DNA of 12,325 bases from JBGPIT01 sp041485125 (GCA_041485125.1 JBGPIT010000117.1:1-12325); one strand, 5' to 3'. Positions 1-6,149 are shown, counted from the first letter of the stretch. Translations and numbers: made by a program. The notes: a model not told the origin generated them from the letters alone.

Positions 1-169
1 CCGCGGGCGTGGGCGGCGAGGAGGCCGTGATAGATACGTCGGCATCATGCGAAGGCCGGTCCGCGCCATCGCCCTACCCACCACCCTTATCACCCTACGC
101 CGAAATCGAAGATGAGGTCGCGTCCGGACGGCGAGCTCCCGCAAGCTCGATGGCCGAGACGCGCCCGCA

Positions 170-568
170 TCAGGCGACCTCAACCCGCAGGTCAGGGATG
201 CGAGGGAAGCTCCGTCGATCGCGGCTGAGCACGGCGAACCCGAGCGAGACCGCCGTTGCGCCTATCATCAAGTCGTGAGCTCCGACCTGTCGGTTGCGCG
301 GGATGCGGGCGCGGAGGCGCGCATGGACGCGCGCGACCGAGAGATCGAATGGGATCACGCGCAAGGCCTCGAGAAGATTCTCGACGAACGCCTCGCGGGC
401 GATGCGACGCGTTTCGGTGTCGGCGCGGTGGATTCCTTCGAGAAGCTCCGAGGCCGTGATCGCTGCTACCACGAACGCCTCGCCGGCATATCGCCGCCGG
501 AGCGCGTCGAGATCGACCTGGCCACGTTCCGCTGCGACGAGCAGCGTTGAGTCGATCACTCGTCCCAT
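170..568 (-). CDS. vapC: TA1 toxin, PIN-domain ribonuclease (VapC family)
   Basis: A 132-residue PIN-domain protein, the usual VapC length. The four acidic positions of the Mg2+-binding active site are visible: D6 in the opening VIDSTLL strand, E41 in ASELLEGIHRA, D99 in GAHDLMIGATA and D117 in LSRDRRSF. VapC toxins are endoribonucleases that cut tRNA or rRNA and stop translation; the target of this one cannot be read from sequence. The ATG start lies 13 bases inside the end of the upstream antitoxin gene, so translation is probably coupled; no clear Shine-Dalgarno sequence precedes it. The frame is intact and all catalytic residues are present, so it is probably functional. Confidence 0.9.
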   Translation of the reverse strand: MGRVIDSTLLVAAERGQVDLDALRRRYAGEAFVVAAITASELLEGIHRADTETRRIAREAFVENLLEALRVIPFDLSVARVHARLRARIPRNRQVGAHDLMIGATAVSLGFAVLSRDRRSFPRIPDLRVEVA

Positions 569-813
569 GGCGAGCGAGGAACCTTAGGCTGCGTGCGCGT
601 GATCGTCTCCACGGTCTCGAGGAACGCCGGGTCCACACGCGGTCCGCGGTTGAGCGCTGCAAGTAGAGACTCGACGGTCGATTCAGGAGCCGGCGGCGGC
701 GCGATGCGGCACACGGGCCGGCCGTGCTGGGTAACGACCACGGTCCGTCCCGTTCGGCGTACCTCATCGACCAGCGTAGCGAAGCGCCGCGCCGCCTCGG
801 TGGCGGGGACCAT
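556..813 (-). CDS. TA1 antitoxin, Phd/YefM family
   Basis: Read from the ATG at 811-813, this is an 85-residue protein opening MVPATEAARRFATLVDEV, followed by the strand TVVVTQHGRPVCRI. That is the classic Phd/YefM N-terminal DNA-binding fold. The C-terminal part (roughly residues 45-85) should be the flexible segment that wraps the PIN toxin. The frame is open back to an ATG at 922-924, which would add a 37-residue Arg-rich extension unlike the family. A candidate promoter abuts that upstream ATG, so the start at 813 fits both domain boundary and transcription. The stop overlaps the toxin gene by 13 bases. Phd/YefM paired with PIN is a common hybrid pairing. Confidence 0.82.
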   Translation of the reverse strand: MVPATEAARRFATLVDEVRRTGRTVVVTQHGRPVCRIAPPPAPESTVESLLAALNRGPRVDPAFLETVETITRTQPKVPRSPWDE

Positions 814-924
814 TCGCGGTCCCGCGCGCGGCGGCGTCGGCGCTGCGACGCGCGAGCCTTCTGATGCCCGCACGCCGGCCCTGGATCGGCGTGGTGCGGA
901 TCGCTTTACGCTCCGGACTTTCAT

Positions 925-955
925 AATTTACGCAAACTGCCAGGTTTGCGCAAAC
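925..955 (-). promoter_or_regulatory. TA1 promoter and palindromic operator
   Basis: A perfect 12-base palindrome, GTTTGCGCAAAC, lies at 944-955. Its half-site recurs as CGCAAAC at 931-937, giving a perfect 7-base inverted repeat (931-937 with 944-950, 6-base spacer). On the minus strand, TTTGCG (954-949), an 18-base gap and TAAATT (930-925) make a plausible -35/-10 pair embedded in these half-sites, about 110 bases before the chosen antitoxin start. Binding of the Phd-like antitoxin here would block RNA polymerase, the usual autoregulation. The promoter assignment is inference; the repeats are directly visible. Confidence 0.55.
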
Positions 956-970
956 TATGCAATCGGTCTT

Positions 971-1079
971 CCTCGACTTCCCGTCCGAGGCCCCGGCGAG
1001 TTCGTCGACGAGGTCGGCGGCGGCACTATTCCTCGCCAGTACATCCCCGCCGTCGAGAACGGCATCCGCGAGGCGATGC
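971..1079 (+). pseudogene. Fragment of elongation factor G (domain IV)
   Basis: One plus-strand frame reads RGPGEFVDEVGGG, then TIPRQYIPAVENGIREAM. This matches the hallmark of EF-G domain IV, where the family shows a pattern like F-x-x-x-I-V-G-G-x-I-P-x-x-Y-I-P-A-V-x-x-G-I-x-E-A. Only about 30 residues are recognisable. Neither the GTPase domain nor the rest of domains IV/V is present on either side, and the frame stops at 1121-1123. It is therefore a short gene relic, not a working translation factor. The frame continues to the left through the TA1 control region without homology. It may have been left by a recombination that brought TA1 next to former housekeeping DNA. Confidence 0.6.
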
Positions 1080-1225
1080 CACGCCAATATATTCCACGGC
1101 TGGCCTCCCCTCTTGCGGCATAGACCGCGTCCATTGAGTGTGGGGCCTTGGTGCCACCACGCCGAGCGGGTGGCCAGCCGCTTCATCCCATCTTCTGTCG
1201 ACTGCGCTTCTTGGTCGACGGCAAG

Positions 1226-1554
1226 ATCTCCTTCCTCAAGCTCTTCACGCCGTGTCCCTATCCAGGGACGAAGTACCATGAGGGGATGTCGAAAGTGGGC
1301 AGGATCCTCGACGGCAACTGGGCGCGCTACGACTACGGCTCGCCGCTCATCCGCCCGACTGGCATGACGACGGACGAGATGCTCGACGGGTTCAAGTACG
1401 TCTACGAGGGCTTCTACTCGGTGCGCAACATCGTGCGGCGCTTCACCCCGCCGCCCCCGGGTCAGCTGATGGAGAGCTCGCGTACGTCGTCGCCAATCTC
1501 AAGGTGAACCGCTACCTGCGCTCGCACGAGCGCGCCTGGGCGACGATCTCGTAG
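1226..1554 (+). pseudogene. C-terminal remnant of a B12-binding-type radical SAM enzyme, frameshifted
   Basis: From about 1226 the frame reads ISFLKLFTPCPYPGT, KYHEGMSKVGRILDGNW, ARYDYGSPLIRPTGM and TTDEMLDGFKYVYEGFYS. This is the C-terminal layout of cobalamin-binding radical SAM proteins (the BchE/HpnP-like group: TPYPGT, E-G-R-I-L, D-W, Y-D, R-P-x-x-M-T, E-x-L-x-G, Y-x-x-F-Y-S). The catalytic CxxxCxxC core and B12 domain are absent. Near 1453-1470, at a C-rich stretch, the homologous reading moves to another frame (GELAYVVANLKVNRYLRSHE) and ends at the TAG at 1552-1554. So it is both 5'-truncated and frameshifted. No usable start or promoter is seen. Function of the parent gene beyond the family is not inferable. 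Confidence 0.68.
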
Positions 1555-1564
1555 CCGTGCAGTG

Positions 1565-2515
1565 TCATCGGCTCGGATCGCCCTTCGCCCAGATGCCGGA
1601 GATCGGACGTGCCGCGCAATCGCCGTCCGCGAGTGGCGCGACGCCGAAATTGTCCTCGATGGTACGCAGCACGTTGTAGTGGTTGTACGGATTCGGGACG
1701 GGCTCGGAGCTATTCGTGACCAACTTGCCAAGGAAGACCGTCGCGATGTGATTGTTGCTGGCTTCATCGCCTGCGGCCTCGTCGAAGGTGACGACGACTA
1801 GGGTATCGCTCCAACGCTCCGCGGGTATCGTGGGGAGAAACGTGTCCGTCACCCACTTGCATGCGAATGTCAGGTCGTCGTTCTTGTGACCGTCATTGCG
1901 CATGTTCGGGCTGTAGAACGCATAGCTTGGAAAGTCGGATTGTGCGACGTCGGTCGGAAAGACCGACGCGTCGACCACGTGTTGTTTCGCGAGGTGCACG
2001 AAGCTCAAGAACGGCACGTGTCGGCGGACATACAGATCGGTGTCTTTCCCCTTCGGCCCTGGGTAGTTCTCTGCGTAGTTCTTCCAGGTCTTTCCCTTCG
2101 CCTCCAATCTGTCGGCGATCGAGGGCTCGGACAGCTTCACGAGCGTGTCGCTGACGAGTCGGTTTACCTCGTGAAAGAGCCGACCTCCGACCATCGCGAG
2201 ATAGTTGGGGTACGAGTGGTGAAATAGGGCCCAAAAGTCGGAGAAGCTCCGCCCGCCGTACGTCTTGACGAGGCGGCTGAGACAGTCGTTCGCCTTGTCG
2301 TAGTCTTGATTCTCCAGCACCACGATCAGAACGTGGTCGAAATGATTCGTAGGGGTCGGCTCGCTCTGACACGGGTTGTTCCGAGACGCAGGATTGATCG
2401 GCGAGATCTTCAGCGCCGGACTCGCGATCGAGACCGGAGAGTCGAACAACGCCAGCGTAACGCAGCACGCAGCGAAGGCGGCAAACCGACGACGGATGTT
2501 CATTCGTCTACTCAT
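1565..2515 (-). CDS. Secreted phosphoesterase (acid phosphatase / phospholipase C family)
   Basis: A 316-residue protein from the ATG at 2513-2515, chosen because GAGGAGA lies 6-7 bases upstream; an in-frame ATG at 2528-2530 lacks such a site. Residue numbers here count from that longer start. Residues 10-37 look like a signal peptide (Arg-rich, hydrophobic stretch, small residues at the cleavage side), so export is expected. Phosphoesterase-family motifs follow in order: HVLIVVLENQDYD (66-78, metal-binding E73-N74), HHSYPNY (104-110, candidate nucleophile S106), SPNMRNDGH (207-215), TFDEAAGD (249-255), H261 and HYNVLRTIEDNFG (284-296). The family hydrolyses phosphate esters or phospholipid head groups; the substrate is unknown. 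It follows the lipase-like gene with 11 bases between and is probably cotranscribed, hinting at lipid turnover. Confidence 0.88.
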   Translation of the reverse strand: MSRRMNIRRRFAAFAACCVTLALFDSPVSIASPALKISPINPASRNNPCQSEPTPTNHFDHVLIVVLENQDYDKANDCLSRLVKTYGGRSFSDFWALFHHSYPNYLAMVGGRLFHEVNRLVSDTLVKLSEPSIADRLEAKGKTWKNYAENYPGPKGKDTDLYVRRHVPFLSFVHLAKQHVVDASVFPTDVAQSDFPSYAFYSPNMRNDGHKNDDLTFACKWVTDTFLPTIPAERWSDTLVVVTFDEAAGDEASNNHIATVFLGKLVTNSSEPVPNPYNHYNVLRTIEDNFGVAPLADGDCAARPISGIWAKGDPSR

Positions 2516-2526
2516 GGTGGTTCTCC

Positions 2527-3150
2527 TCATATAAAGAACGTTATCGCGTTCATTTCGCTGAATAGCCCGAGCTCCATGATATACGCATCCATGTGCTGGT
2601 GAATGAATTCTGCCGCGAACGGGCGAGCCGGGTCGAGTGCACCCGCGAACGCGGTGATGCCCGTCTGGATCTGGCGATAGTCCAGCTCCCGCTGGTCGGC
2701 GATGATGCCAGGCAAGAGCGCAGCGAAGATCGCGCTACGGATGCCATACAGGCTCGGGGCATGCCAGCGCATGTCCTGCAGCGAGGCGAGGCCGAGCGCC
2801 GTGCTCGTCGAGATTGCCGCGGAATCGGTCCCGAATGGCCACCGAACCGTCGTGCCTACCCAGAGGTCCCCGAAGAGCCAGTCCGACGAGGAGAGCGGGT
2901 TCGTTCCTCGGGTGGCGACGACGTAGCGGTGAGGCAGGTGCACGTTGCGGACGACGTACATCGCGCTCGAGTCGAATACACCGAGCGGAATGCGACTGGT
3001 TACCGGTCCCCATACGAGCTCCCAATCTCCCCGTACCGGTCCAAGCGTTTGCAGCCCGTCGAGTAGCGCTCGTCTCACGATGTATTCGTGCGGCTCGCCG
3101 GGCAATACATCTTGAAACCCTCGATACGTGAGCCCCGCGAGGGTGAACAT
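2527..3150 (-). CDS. Lipase-like protein, N-terminal half only
   Basis: A 207-residue protein from the ATG at 3148-3150, the first methionine at the edge of conserved-looking sequence (MFTLAGLTYRGFQ). The frame extends upstream to a TTG at 3255, but that part is Ser/Arg/Asp-rich and unlikely. The core HRYVVATRGTNPLSSSDWLFGD resembles the central strand of class 3 lipase-like alpha/beta hydrolases (V-V-x-x-R-G-T-N-P, then D-W-x-x-G-D). What normally follows, the G-x-S-x-G nucleophile elbow and the Asp/His of the triad, is missing; the protein ends in the hydrophobic AITFFI just before the phosphoesterase. It is either a natural short variant or a C-terminally deleted gene. No signal peptide is evident. 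Family assignment rests on one motif. Confidence 0.55.
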   Translation of the reverse strand: MFTLAGLTYRGFQDVLPGEPHEYIVRRALLDGLQTLGPVRGDWELVWGPVTSRIPLGVFDSSAMYVVRNVHLPHRYVVATRGTNPLSSSDWLFGDLWVGTTVRWPFGTDSAAISTSTALGLASLQDMRWHAPSLYGIRSAIFAALLPGIIADQRELDYRQIQTGITAFAGALDPARPFAAEFIHQHMDAYIMELGLFSEMNAITFFI

Positions 3151-3385
3151 GATTTGAGTATCTGTGTACACGCGCCGCTCCTCTCGCGAGTCGTCTCGCT
3201 CGCCTCGCTGTCGATCGGATGGTGATCTTGAAGAGATCGACGAGGAGTCGATCAATACCCGGACGCATTGCGGGAGTCGAGAATGGCACCTGTCAATGGA
3301 TCAAAGAAACGCTCGCCGACGGCGCACGATGGCGCGATTTGTGTCATATCGGCGCAACTCCGAACGAAAGGAACCGTAGTCTCCT

Positions 3386-3532
3386 TCAAGGGACGCCGAC
3401 CACCTCGAGCGTGTCCTGATCACCCACCAGGCCGCTTTGGTCCGTCATCTCCTTGGCGCTGGTGCCGAGATCCTCGGCCAGCAGATCCTGCCTGGGGAGA
3501 TAGAAGCGCCATGTCCGATAGCCACGGTTACG
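3386..3532 (-). pseudogene. Unassigned coding remnant (48 codons, no start)
   Basis: One minus-strand frame between two stops reads RNRGYRTWRFYLPRQDLLAE, then DLGTSAKEMTDQSG and LVGDQDTLEVVGVP. It looks protein-like (balanced composition, G/C-rich third positions) but has no start codon and I do not recognise the family. It is probably the 3' end of a lost gene. It lies between the lipase-like gene and the TA2 toxin, on the same strand as both. It is the only thing I can see in the gap 3151-3601. Confidence 0.3.
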
Positions 3533-3601
3533 TCAACCGGAACGGCGGTTCATGCCCATCTATCGACATCGTGCCGAAGCGGGTCCCGTTGCCATACGAT
3601 T

Positions 3602-3991
3602 TCACACGCGCGGGATTTGCGGCAAGCGATCGAAATGACGGTCGCGCGCGAACAGGTGGCAATCGTGCTGCACTGCGAGCGCCGCGGTCCATAGATCGTT
3701 CGTCGGAATGGGAGTTCCTTGTGCGCGGAGCTGGCGGAAGAGCCGCGCGTAGAAGTGGGTCGTTCCTTCGTCAGCGAACAGGACGTCGACGCGCGGCGAG
3801 GTGAGAAAGCGTACGAGGTTGGCTTCGTTCCGCTCTGATTTCGTGCCACACAGGAAGCCCGCGCGCAGCTCTGCGACAACCACGAATGGAACGAAAATGC
3901 GGTCCGTACGCCGGAGCCGCTCGACTGCCTCCGGTACGCCGCGCGCGAAATCGGTGTAGCGGTTCGTGTCGATCGCGAGTCTCAACGCCAC
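3602..3991 (-). CDS. vapC: TA2 toxin, PIN-domain ribonuclease (VapC family)
   Basis: A 129-residue PIN protein starting at the GTG at 3989-3991. The frame is open further upstream to 4054, but the family fold begins right at LAIDTNRYTDF, and the GTG sits inside the last codons of the antitoxin gene (10-base overlap). Counting from the GTG, the acidic residues are D8 (AIDTN), E41 (VAELRAGF), D99 (TNDLWTAA) and D117 (ARDRHFDRL). Spacing and length are normal for VapC/FitB-type nucleases. Mg2+-dependent RNA cleavage is the family activity; the target is unknown. All expected active-site acids are present, so it should be active unless bound by its antitoxin. Confidence 0.9.
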   Translation of the reverse strand: MALRLAIDTNRYTDFARGVPEAVERLRRTDRIFVPFVVVAELRAGFLCGTKSERNEANLVRFLTSPRVDVLFADEGTTHFYARLFRQLRAQGTPIPTNDLWTAALAVQHDCHLFARDRHFDRLPQIPRV

Positions 3992-4299
3992 AACTTGCCG
4001 TCGACACGATCCTGCGCCGCGATTGCCGAGTCGAACTCCGGATCTTCCTCCCACCTCCCGGCAAGCTCATCGAGGTCGCGATGCGCCACCTGTCGTTCGG
4101 GGTCGACGCCCGCCTCACGCGCGAGCGCGTCACGCAGGATCTGGTTCAGGCTCTTCGCCTGGTCCCGTGCTCGGCGCCGAAGCGCAGCGTCGACGTGGGC
4201 GGGCACGTCACGGACCGTGAATTGAGTGCCGCGAGGGGAGATCTTCCGCGATGAGGTTCGCCGTCCGCCCGTTTTGCGATTCGATGCCTTGTCTACCAT
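3982..4299 (-). CDS. vapB: TA2 antitoxin, ribbon-helix-helix (FitA/VapB-like)
   Basis: A 105-residue protein. Residues 1-25 are a basic tail. Residues 26-62 (FTVRDVPAHVDAALRRRARD, then QAKSLNQILRDALARE) form a ribbon-helix-helix: a short strand, a helix, a turn and a second helix, as in FitA-type antitoxins that bind DNA as dimers. The acidic, aromatic C-terminus (DLDELAGRWEEDPEFD) is typical of the segment that plugs a PIN active site. The ATG at 4297-4299 has no Shine-Dalgarno sequence. A strong -35/-10 pair ends 6 bases before it, which predicts a leaderless mRNA. It overlaps the toxin gene by 10 bases. Confidence 0.86.
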   Translation of the reverse strand: MVDKASNRKTGGRRTSSRKISPRGTQFTVRDVPAHVDAALRRRARDQAKSLNQILRDALAREAGVDPERQVAHRDLDELAGRWEEDPEFDSAIAAQDRVDGKLWR

Positions 4300-4335
4300 G
4301 CAGGCATGATAGGCGCTCGATGCCTACACCGTCAA
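4297..4335 (-). promoter_or_regulatory. TA2 promoter, apparently leaderless, with overlapping palindrome
   Basis: On the minus strand, TTGACG (4335-4330), an 18-base spacer and TATCAT (4311-4306) are near-consensus sigma-70-type -35 and -10 boxes. The -10 ends 6 bases before the antitoxin ATG, so the transcript should begin at or next to the A of the start codon. CATGC-CT-GCATG (4308-4297) is a perfect 5-base inverted repeat overlapping the -10 and the start codon, well placed as the antitoxin operator. Boxes and palindrome are seen directly; leaderless initiation is inferred. Confidence 0.62.
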
Positions 4336-4439
4336 CGCGTAGCTTCTCACACTACGAGGAGGTGCCGCCGCACCTCTCCGAGCGGGCGATCAAAGAGGTG
4401 CGCGAGACGCGCGGCGTGACGGCGCATCATCACGAGTGA
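4320..4439 (+). CDS. Small unassigned ORF or 5' gene remnant
   Basis: A 39-codon frame from the ATG at 4320, reading MPTPSTRSFSHYEEVPPHLS and then ERAIKEVRETRGVTAHHHE. Third positions are almost all G or C from the tyrosine onward, as in real genes here, and the sequence looks like the start of a larger acidic protein. No ribosome-binding site is obvious, and the frame overlaps the TA2 promoter region on the opposite strand. It could be a surviving N-terminus of a lost gene or chance. No function is proposed. Confidence 0.25.
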   Translation: MPTPSTRSFSHYEEVPPHLSERAIKEVRETRGVTAHHHE

Positions 4440-4470
4440 GCGGCGTGGCCGACTCCACGGTAGGTAGCCC

Positions 4471-4542
4471 GCGGGAGCGTTCATAGCGGGTCGCGTCGTG
4501 ATGCGTTACCTATCAACTCAACTATTGACGTTGCGCTCCCGC
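4471..4542. repeat. Perfect 9-base inverted repeat with 54-base spacer
   Basis: GCGGGAGCG (4471-4479) is matched by CGCTCCCGC (4534-4542) just beyond the 3' end of the TA3 toxin gene. It could be the base of a long hairpin, the ends of a very small mobile element, or chance in GC-rich DNA. There is no flanking direct repeat that I can see and no U-run for an intrinsic terminator. Confidence 0.3.
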
Positions 4543-4554
4543 ATCGCCGGCACG

Positions 4555-4992
4555 TTACAGCTGCTCGACGGGAAGGTCGACGGGGATCCGAACGAACCCG
4601 GCCGTGACGAAATGCTGATCGAAGGCGAACGCGTGCCGGATACGCTCCGCGCGCATCACTGCGAAGCTCGTCGCATCGACGAAGCTGAAGCTCTGGTCGG
4701 CATACTGCCGCAGCAAGCGATACGCCCTCTCTTCGAGGATGCTGGTGACGAAGATGCGCTCGAGACGCCTCGTCTCCTGCAGCAGGTCGAGGAACCGCAC
4801 GGCCTCCGCATGGCCGCAGACGGTCCGGAGTAGAGTGTAGGTCTCACCGACGACGTGGTTCGTGGTGACGAGGCAGGACGGTCCCGACACGAGGTGGCGG
4901 ATCGTGCGGACCGCATCGCCGTGCCAGTCGTCGTTCCTCGCCTGGACCGCATGCCAGGCCCCCGTGTCGACGAAGATCCGGCGGGGCGTCAA
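4555..4992 (-). CDS. vapC: TA3 toxin, PIN-domain ribonuclease (VapC family)
   Basis: A 145-residue PIN protein. The active-site acids are D9 (IFVDTGAW), E50 (TNHVVGETYTLL), D106 (FSFVDATSFAVM) and D125 (AFAFDQHF). The FVDTGAW opening and FVDATSFAVM motif resemble the VapC subgroup whose members are often annotated as tRNA- or rRNA-cleaving nucleases; the target here is unknown. The start is TTG at 4990-4992, forming a TTGA overlap with the antitoxin stop (4989-4991), so translation is almost certainly coupled. The gene is complete, ending in TAA at 4555-4557. It reads toward the inverted repeat at 4471-4542. Confidence 0.9.
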   Translation of the reverse strand: MTPRRIFVDTGAWHAVQARNDDWHGDAVRTIRHLVSGPSCLVTTNHVVGETYTLLRTVCGHAEAVRFLDLLQETRRLERIFVTSILEERAYRLLRQYADQSFSFVDATSFAVMRAERIRHAFAFDQHFVTAGFVRIPVDLPVEQL

Positions 4993-5240
4993 CGGCGCGG
5001 GCGTTGCAACTCCGCCTCCGCGAGCAGACGGTCGTGGCTTCGTGCCGCGTCACTGACGCGGGCCTTTCCCGCCTGCCCGATGAGGCGCAGCAAAGGCTCC
5101 TCGTCGCCCTCGGACTCGAGCCGAAACAGCAAGTTCACCGCACGACGAACCACGCTCGACTTCGACTCCCGTGAAGCTCTGGCAAGCCGTTCGAGCCGAC
5201 GATCCTCATCAGCGGACAGCAGAATCTGAACTCTCGTCAT
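4989..5240 (-). CDS. TA3 antitoxin, ribbon-helix-helix (CopG-like)
   Basis: Read from the ATG at 5238-5240, an 83-residue protein. Residues 1-41 (MTRVQILLSADEDRRLERLA, then RASRESKSSVVRRAVNLLF) are a typical CopG/Arc ribbon-helix-helix: strand VQILL, helix ADEDRRLERLA, the S-K-S-S-V-V-R-R turn-helix. The C-terminus is charged and probably binds the toxin. The frame is open 16 codons further (MTLGGML...), but that extension would read through the inverted-repeat operator, so the shorter start is preferred. AAGG about 9 bases upstream is a weak ribosome-binding site. It diverges from TA4 across 5241-5408. Confidence 0.83.
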   Translation of the reverse strand: MTRVQILLSADEDRRLERLARASRESKSSVVRRAVNLLFRLESEGDEEPLLRLIGQAGKARVSDAARSHDRLLAEAELQRPRR

Positions 5241-5242
5241 GG

Positions 5243-5269
5243 TGTGTACCTTGTGTGAAACGGTACACA
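5243..5269 (-). promoter_or_regulatory. TA3 operator (8-base inverted repeat)
   Basis: TGTGTACC (5243-5250) and GGTACACA (5262-5269) are perfect reverse complements with an 11-base spacer, ending two bases before the antitoxin ATG. Such paired half-sites close to the start are the normal target of a ribbon-helix-helix antitoxin. A weak -35-like TTGTGT (5270-5265) overlaps one arm on the minus strand; the -10 is not clear. Confidence 0.55.
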
Positions 5270-5359
5270 ACATGCCGCCCAGCGTCAATGTGCAGCGTCG
5301 AGCCCGATGAAACTTCGCATGGAACGAATCGGTTCCTGACCAGCGGGAAGAAGGTGCGG

Positions 5360-5389
5360 TGATGCATCATACTTGCATCATGATGCATC
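5360..5389 (+). promoter_or_regulatory. TA4 operator (tandem TGATGCA palindromes)
   Basis: Two perfect palindromes sit side by side: TGATGCATCA (5360-5369) and TGCATCATGATGCA (5374-5387), followed by the overlapping GATGCATC (5382-5389). Together they present several TGATGCA half-sites in both orientations within 30 bases, about 20-50 bases upstream of the preferred TA4 antitoxin start. The repeat is visible; its role as the antitoxin binding site is inferred from position. It is unlike the TA3 operator only about 90 bases away, so the divergent modules seem separately controlled. Confidence 0.55.
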
Positions 5390-5408
5390 GCGGAGTAGGG
5401 TCGTCGAC

Positions 5409-5681
5409 GTGCGCACGACCGTCGACATCGAGGAGCCGCTTCTGCGGCGCGCCCGGAAGCGTGCGGCTGAGACCAACACCACGCTGAGTCAGATCGTGAA
5501 GGACGCCCTGCGTGCCTTCCTTGCCGCTCCCGCGCGACGCTCCGACCCGCCCTTTCAGCTCGTGACGCGCGGGACGCCGGGGAGTCCCTGCCCGACGCCC
5601 GCCGAGATGGCGCGCGCCCTCGAGGACGAGGACATCGCGACGCTGCGCATCTCGGGGGGGAAGCCGCGTGGTGCTGCCTGA
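5409..5681 (+). CDS. vapB: TA4 antitoxin, ribbon-helix-helix (VapB-like)
   Basis: A 90-residue protein when read from the GTG at 5409, opening VRTTVDIEEPLLRRARKRAA and then ETNTTLSQIVKDALRAFLA. This is the standard VapB ribbon-helix-helix (strand TTVDI, two helices split at TNTTLS). An ATG at 5373 is in frame but would place the start inside the palindromic operator; GGAGTAGGG at 5392-5400 fits the GTG better, if somewhat distant. The linker (roughly 40-65) is Pro-rich. The C-terminus (MARALEDEDIATLR) is the acidic toxin-binding part. A G-run near the 3' end probably serves as the ribosome-binding site for the toxin, which overlaps by 14 bases. Confidence 0.84.
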   Translation: MRTTVDIEEPLLRRARKRAAETNTTLSQIVKDALRAFLAAPARRSDPPFQLVTRGTPGSPCPTPAEMARALEDEDIATLRISGGKPRGAA

Positions 5682-6105
5682 CGTCAACGTGCTCGTGTAC
5701 GCCCACCGAGCGGAGTCCCCGGATCACCCTCGCTACGCCCGTTGGTTGACCGAGCTGGCGTCCGGCCGGCAGCCGTTCGCGCTCTCCGACCTCGTGTGCA
5801 GCGCGTTCTTGCGCATCGTGACGATCCCCGGGCTCTGGACACCACCGACGGAGCTTCCCGCCGGCACCGCGTTCCTCCGCAACCTGCGCGCGCGCTCCAA
5901 CTGCCGACCTCTCCGGCCCGGACCCGAGAACTGGGAGATCTTCACGAGGCTCTGCGAGGGCGCCGATGCACGCGGCAAGCTGGTTTCGGATGCCTACCAC
6001 GCCGCGCTCGCGATCGAGCACGGATGCGAGCTCGTGACAGCCGATGCCGACTTCGCGCGGTTCCCGGGCCTCCGCTGGCGCCACCCGTTCCAGGCGGCGC
6101 GCTGA
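5668..6105 (+). CDS. vapC: TA4 toxin, PIN-domain ribonuclease (VapC, Mtu-type)
   Basis: A 145-residue PIN protein starting at the GTG at 5668 (the next codon, GTG 5671, is an alternative), 7-8 bases after a run of seven Gs. It opens LPDVNVLVYAHRAESPDHPR with D5, contains LSDLVCSAFLRIVTIPGLW, and ends with LVSDAYHAALAIEHG (D108) and LVTADADFARFPGLRWRHPF (D126/D128). This matches the VapC subgroup common in Mycobacterium, in which the second acidic position is replaced by an L-x-x-A-F-L-R-I/V-V-T segment, as here. RNA cleavage is expected. It is intact and overlaps its antitoxin; the SNF2 gene follows 112 bases later on the same strand. Confidence 0.9.
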   Translation: MVLPDVNVLVYAHRAESPDHPRYARWLTELASGRQPFALSDLVCSAFLRIVTIPGLWTPPTELPAGTAFLRNLRARSNCRPLRPGPENWEIFTRLCEGADARGKLVSDAYHAALAIEHGCELVTADADFARFPGLRWRHPFQAAR

Positions 6106-6149
6106 GGTCGGGCGGGCGAATTCGGCGGAACGATGAGGGCACCGACCGA

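Noticed and set aside
192..767. A 191-codon minus-strand frame across TA1
   Set aside because: Out of frame with both TA1 genes and strongly Arg/Ser-biased, typical of an alternate-frame artefact.
1034..1099. Imperfect direct repeat encoding PRQYIP twice
   Set aside because: Only about 14 of 18 bases match and one copy is part of the EF-G relic; it may be chance, so no separate feature is claimed.
1518..1533. GCGCTCG/CGAGCGC hairpin as a terminator of the phosphoesterase unit
   Set aside because: Its loop is only 2 bases, it lies inside the radical SAM relic's readable frame, and no T-run follows in either direction.
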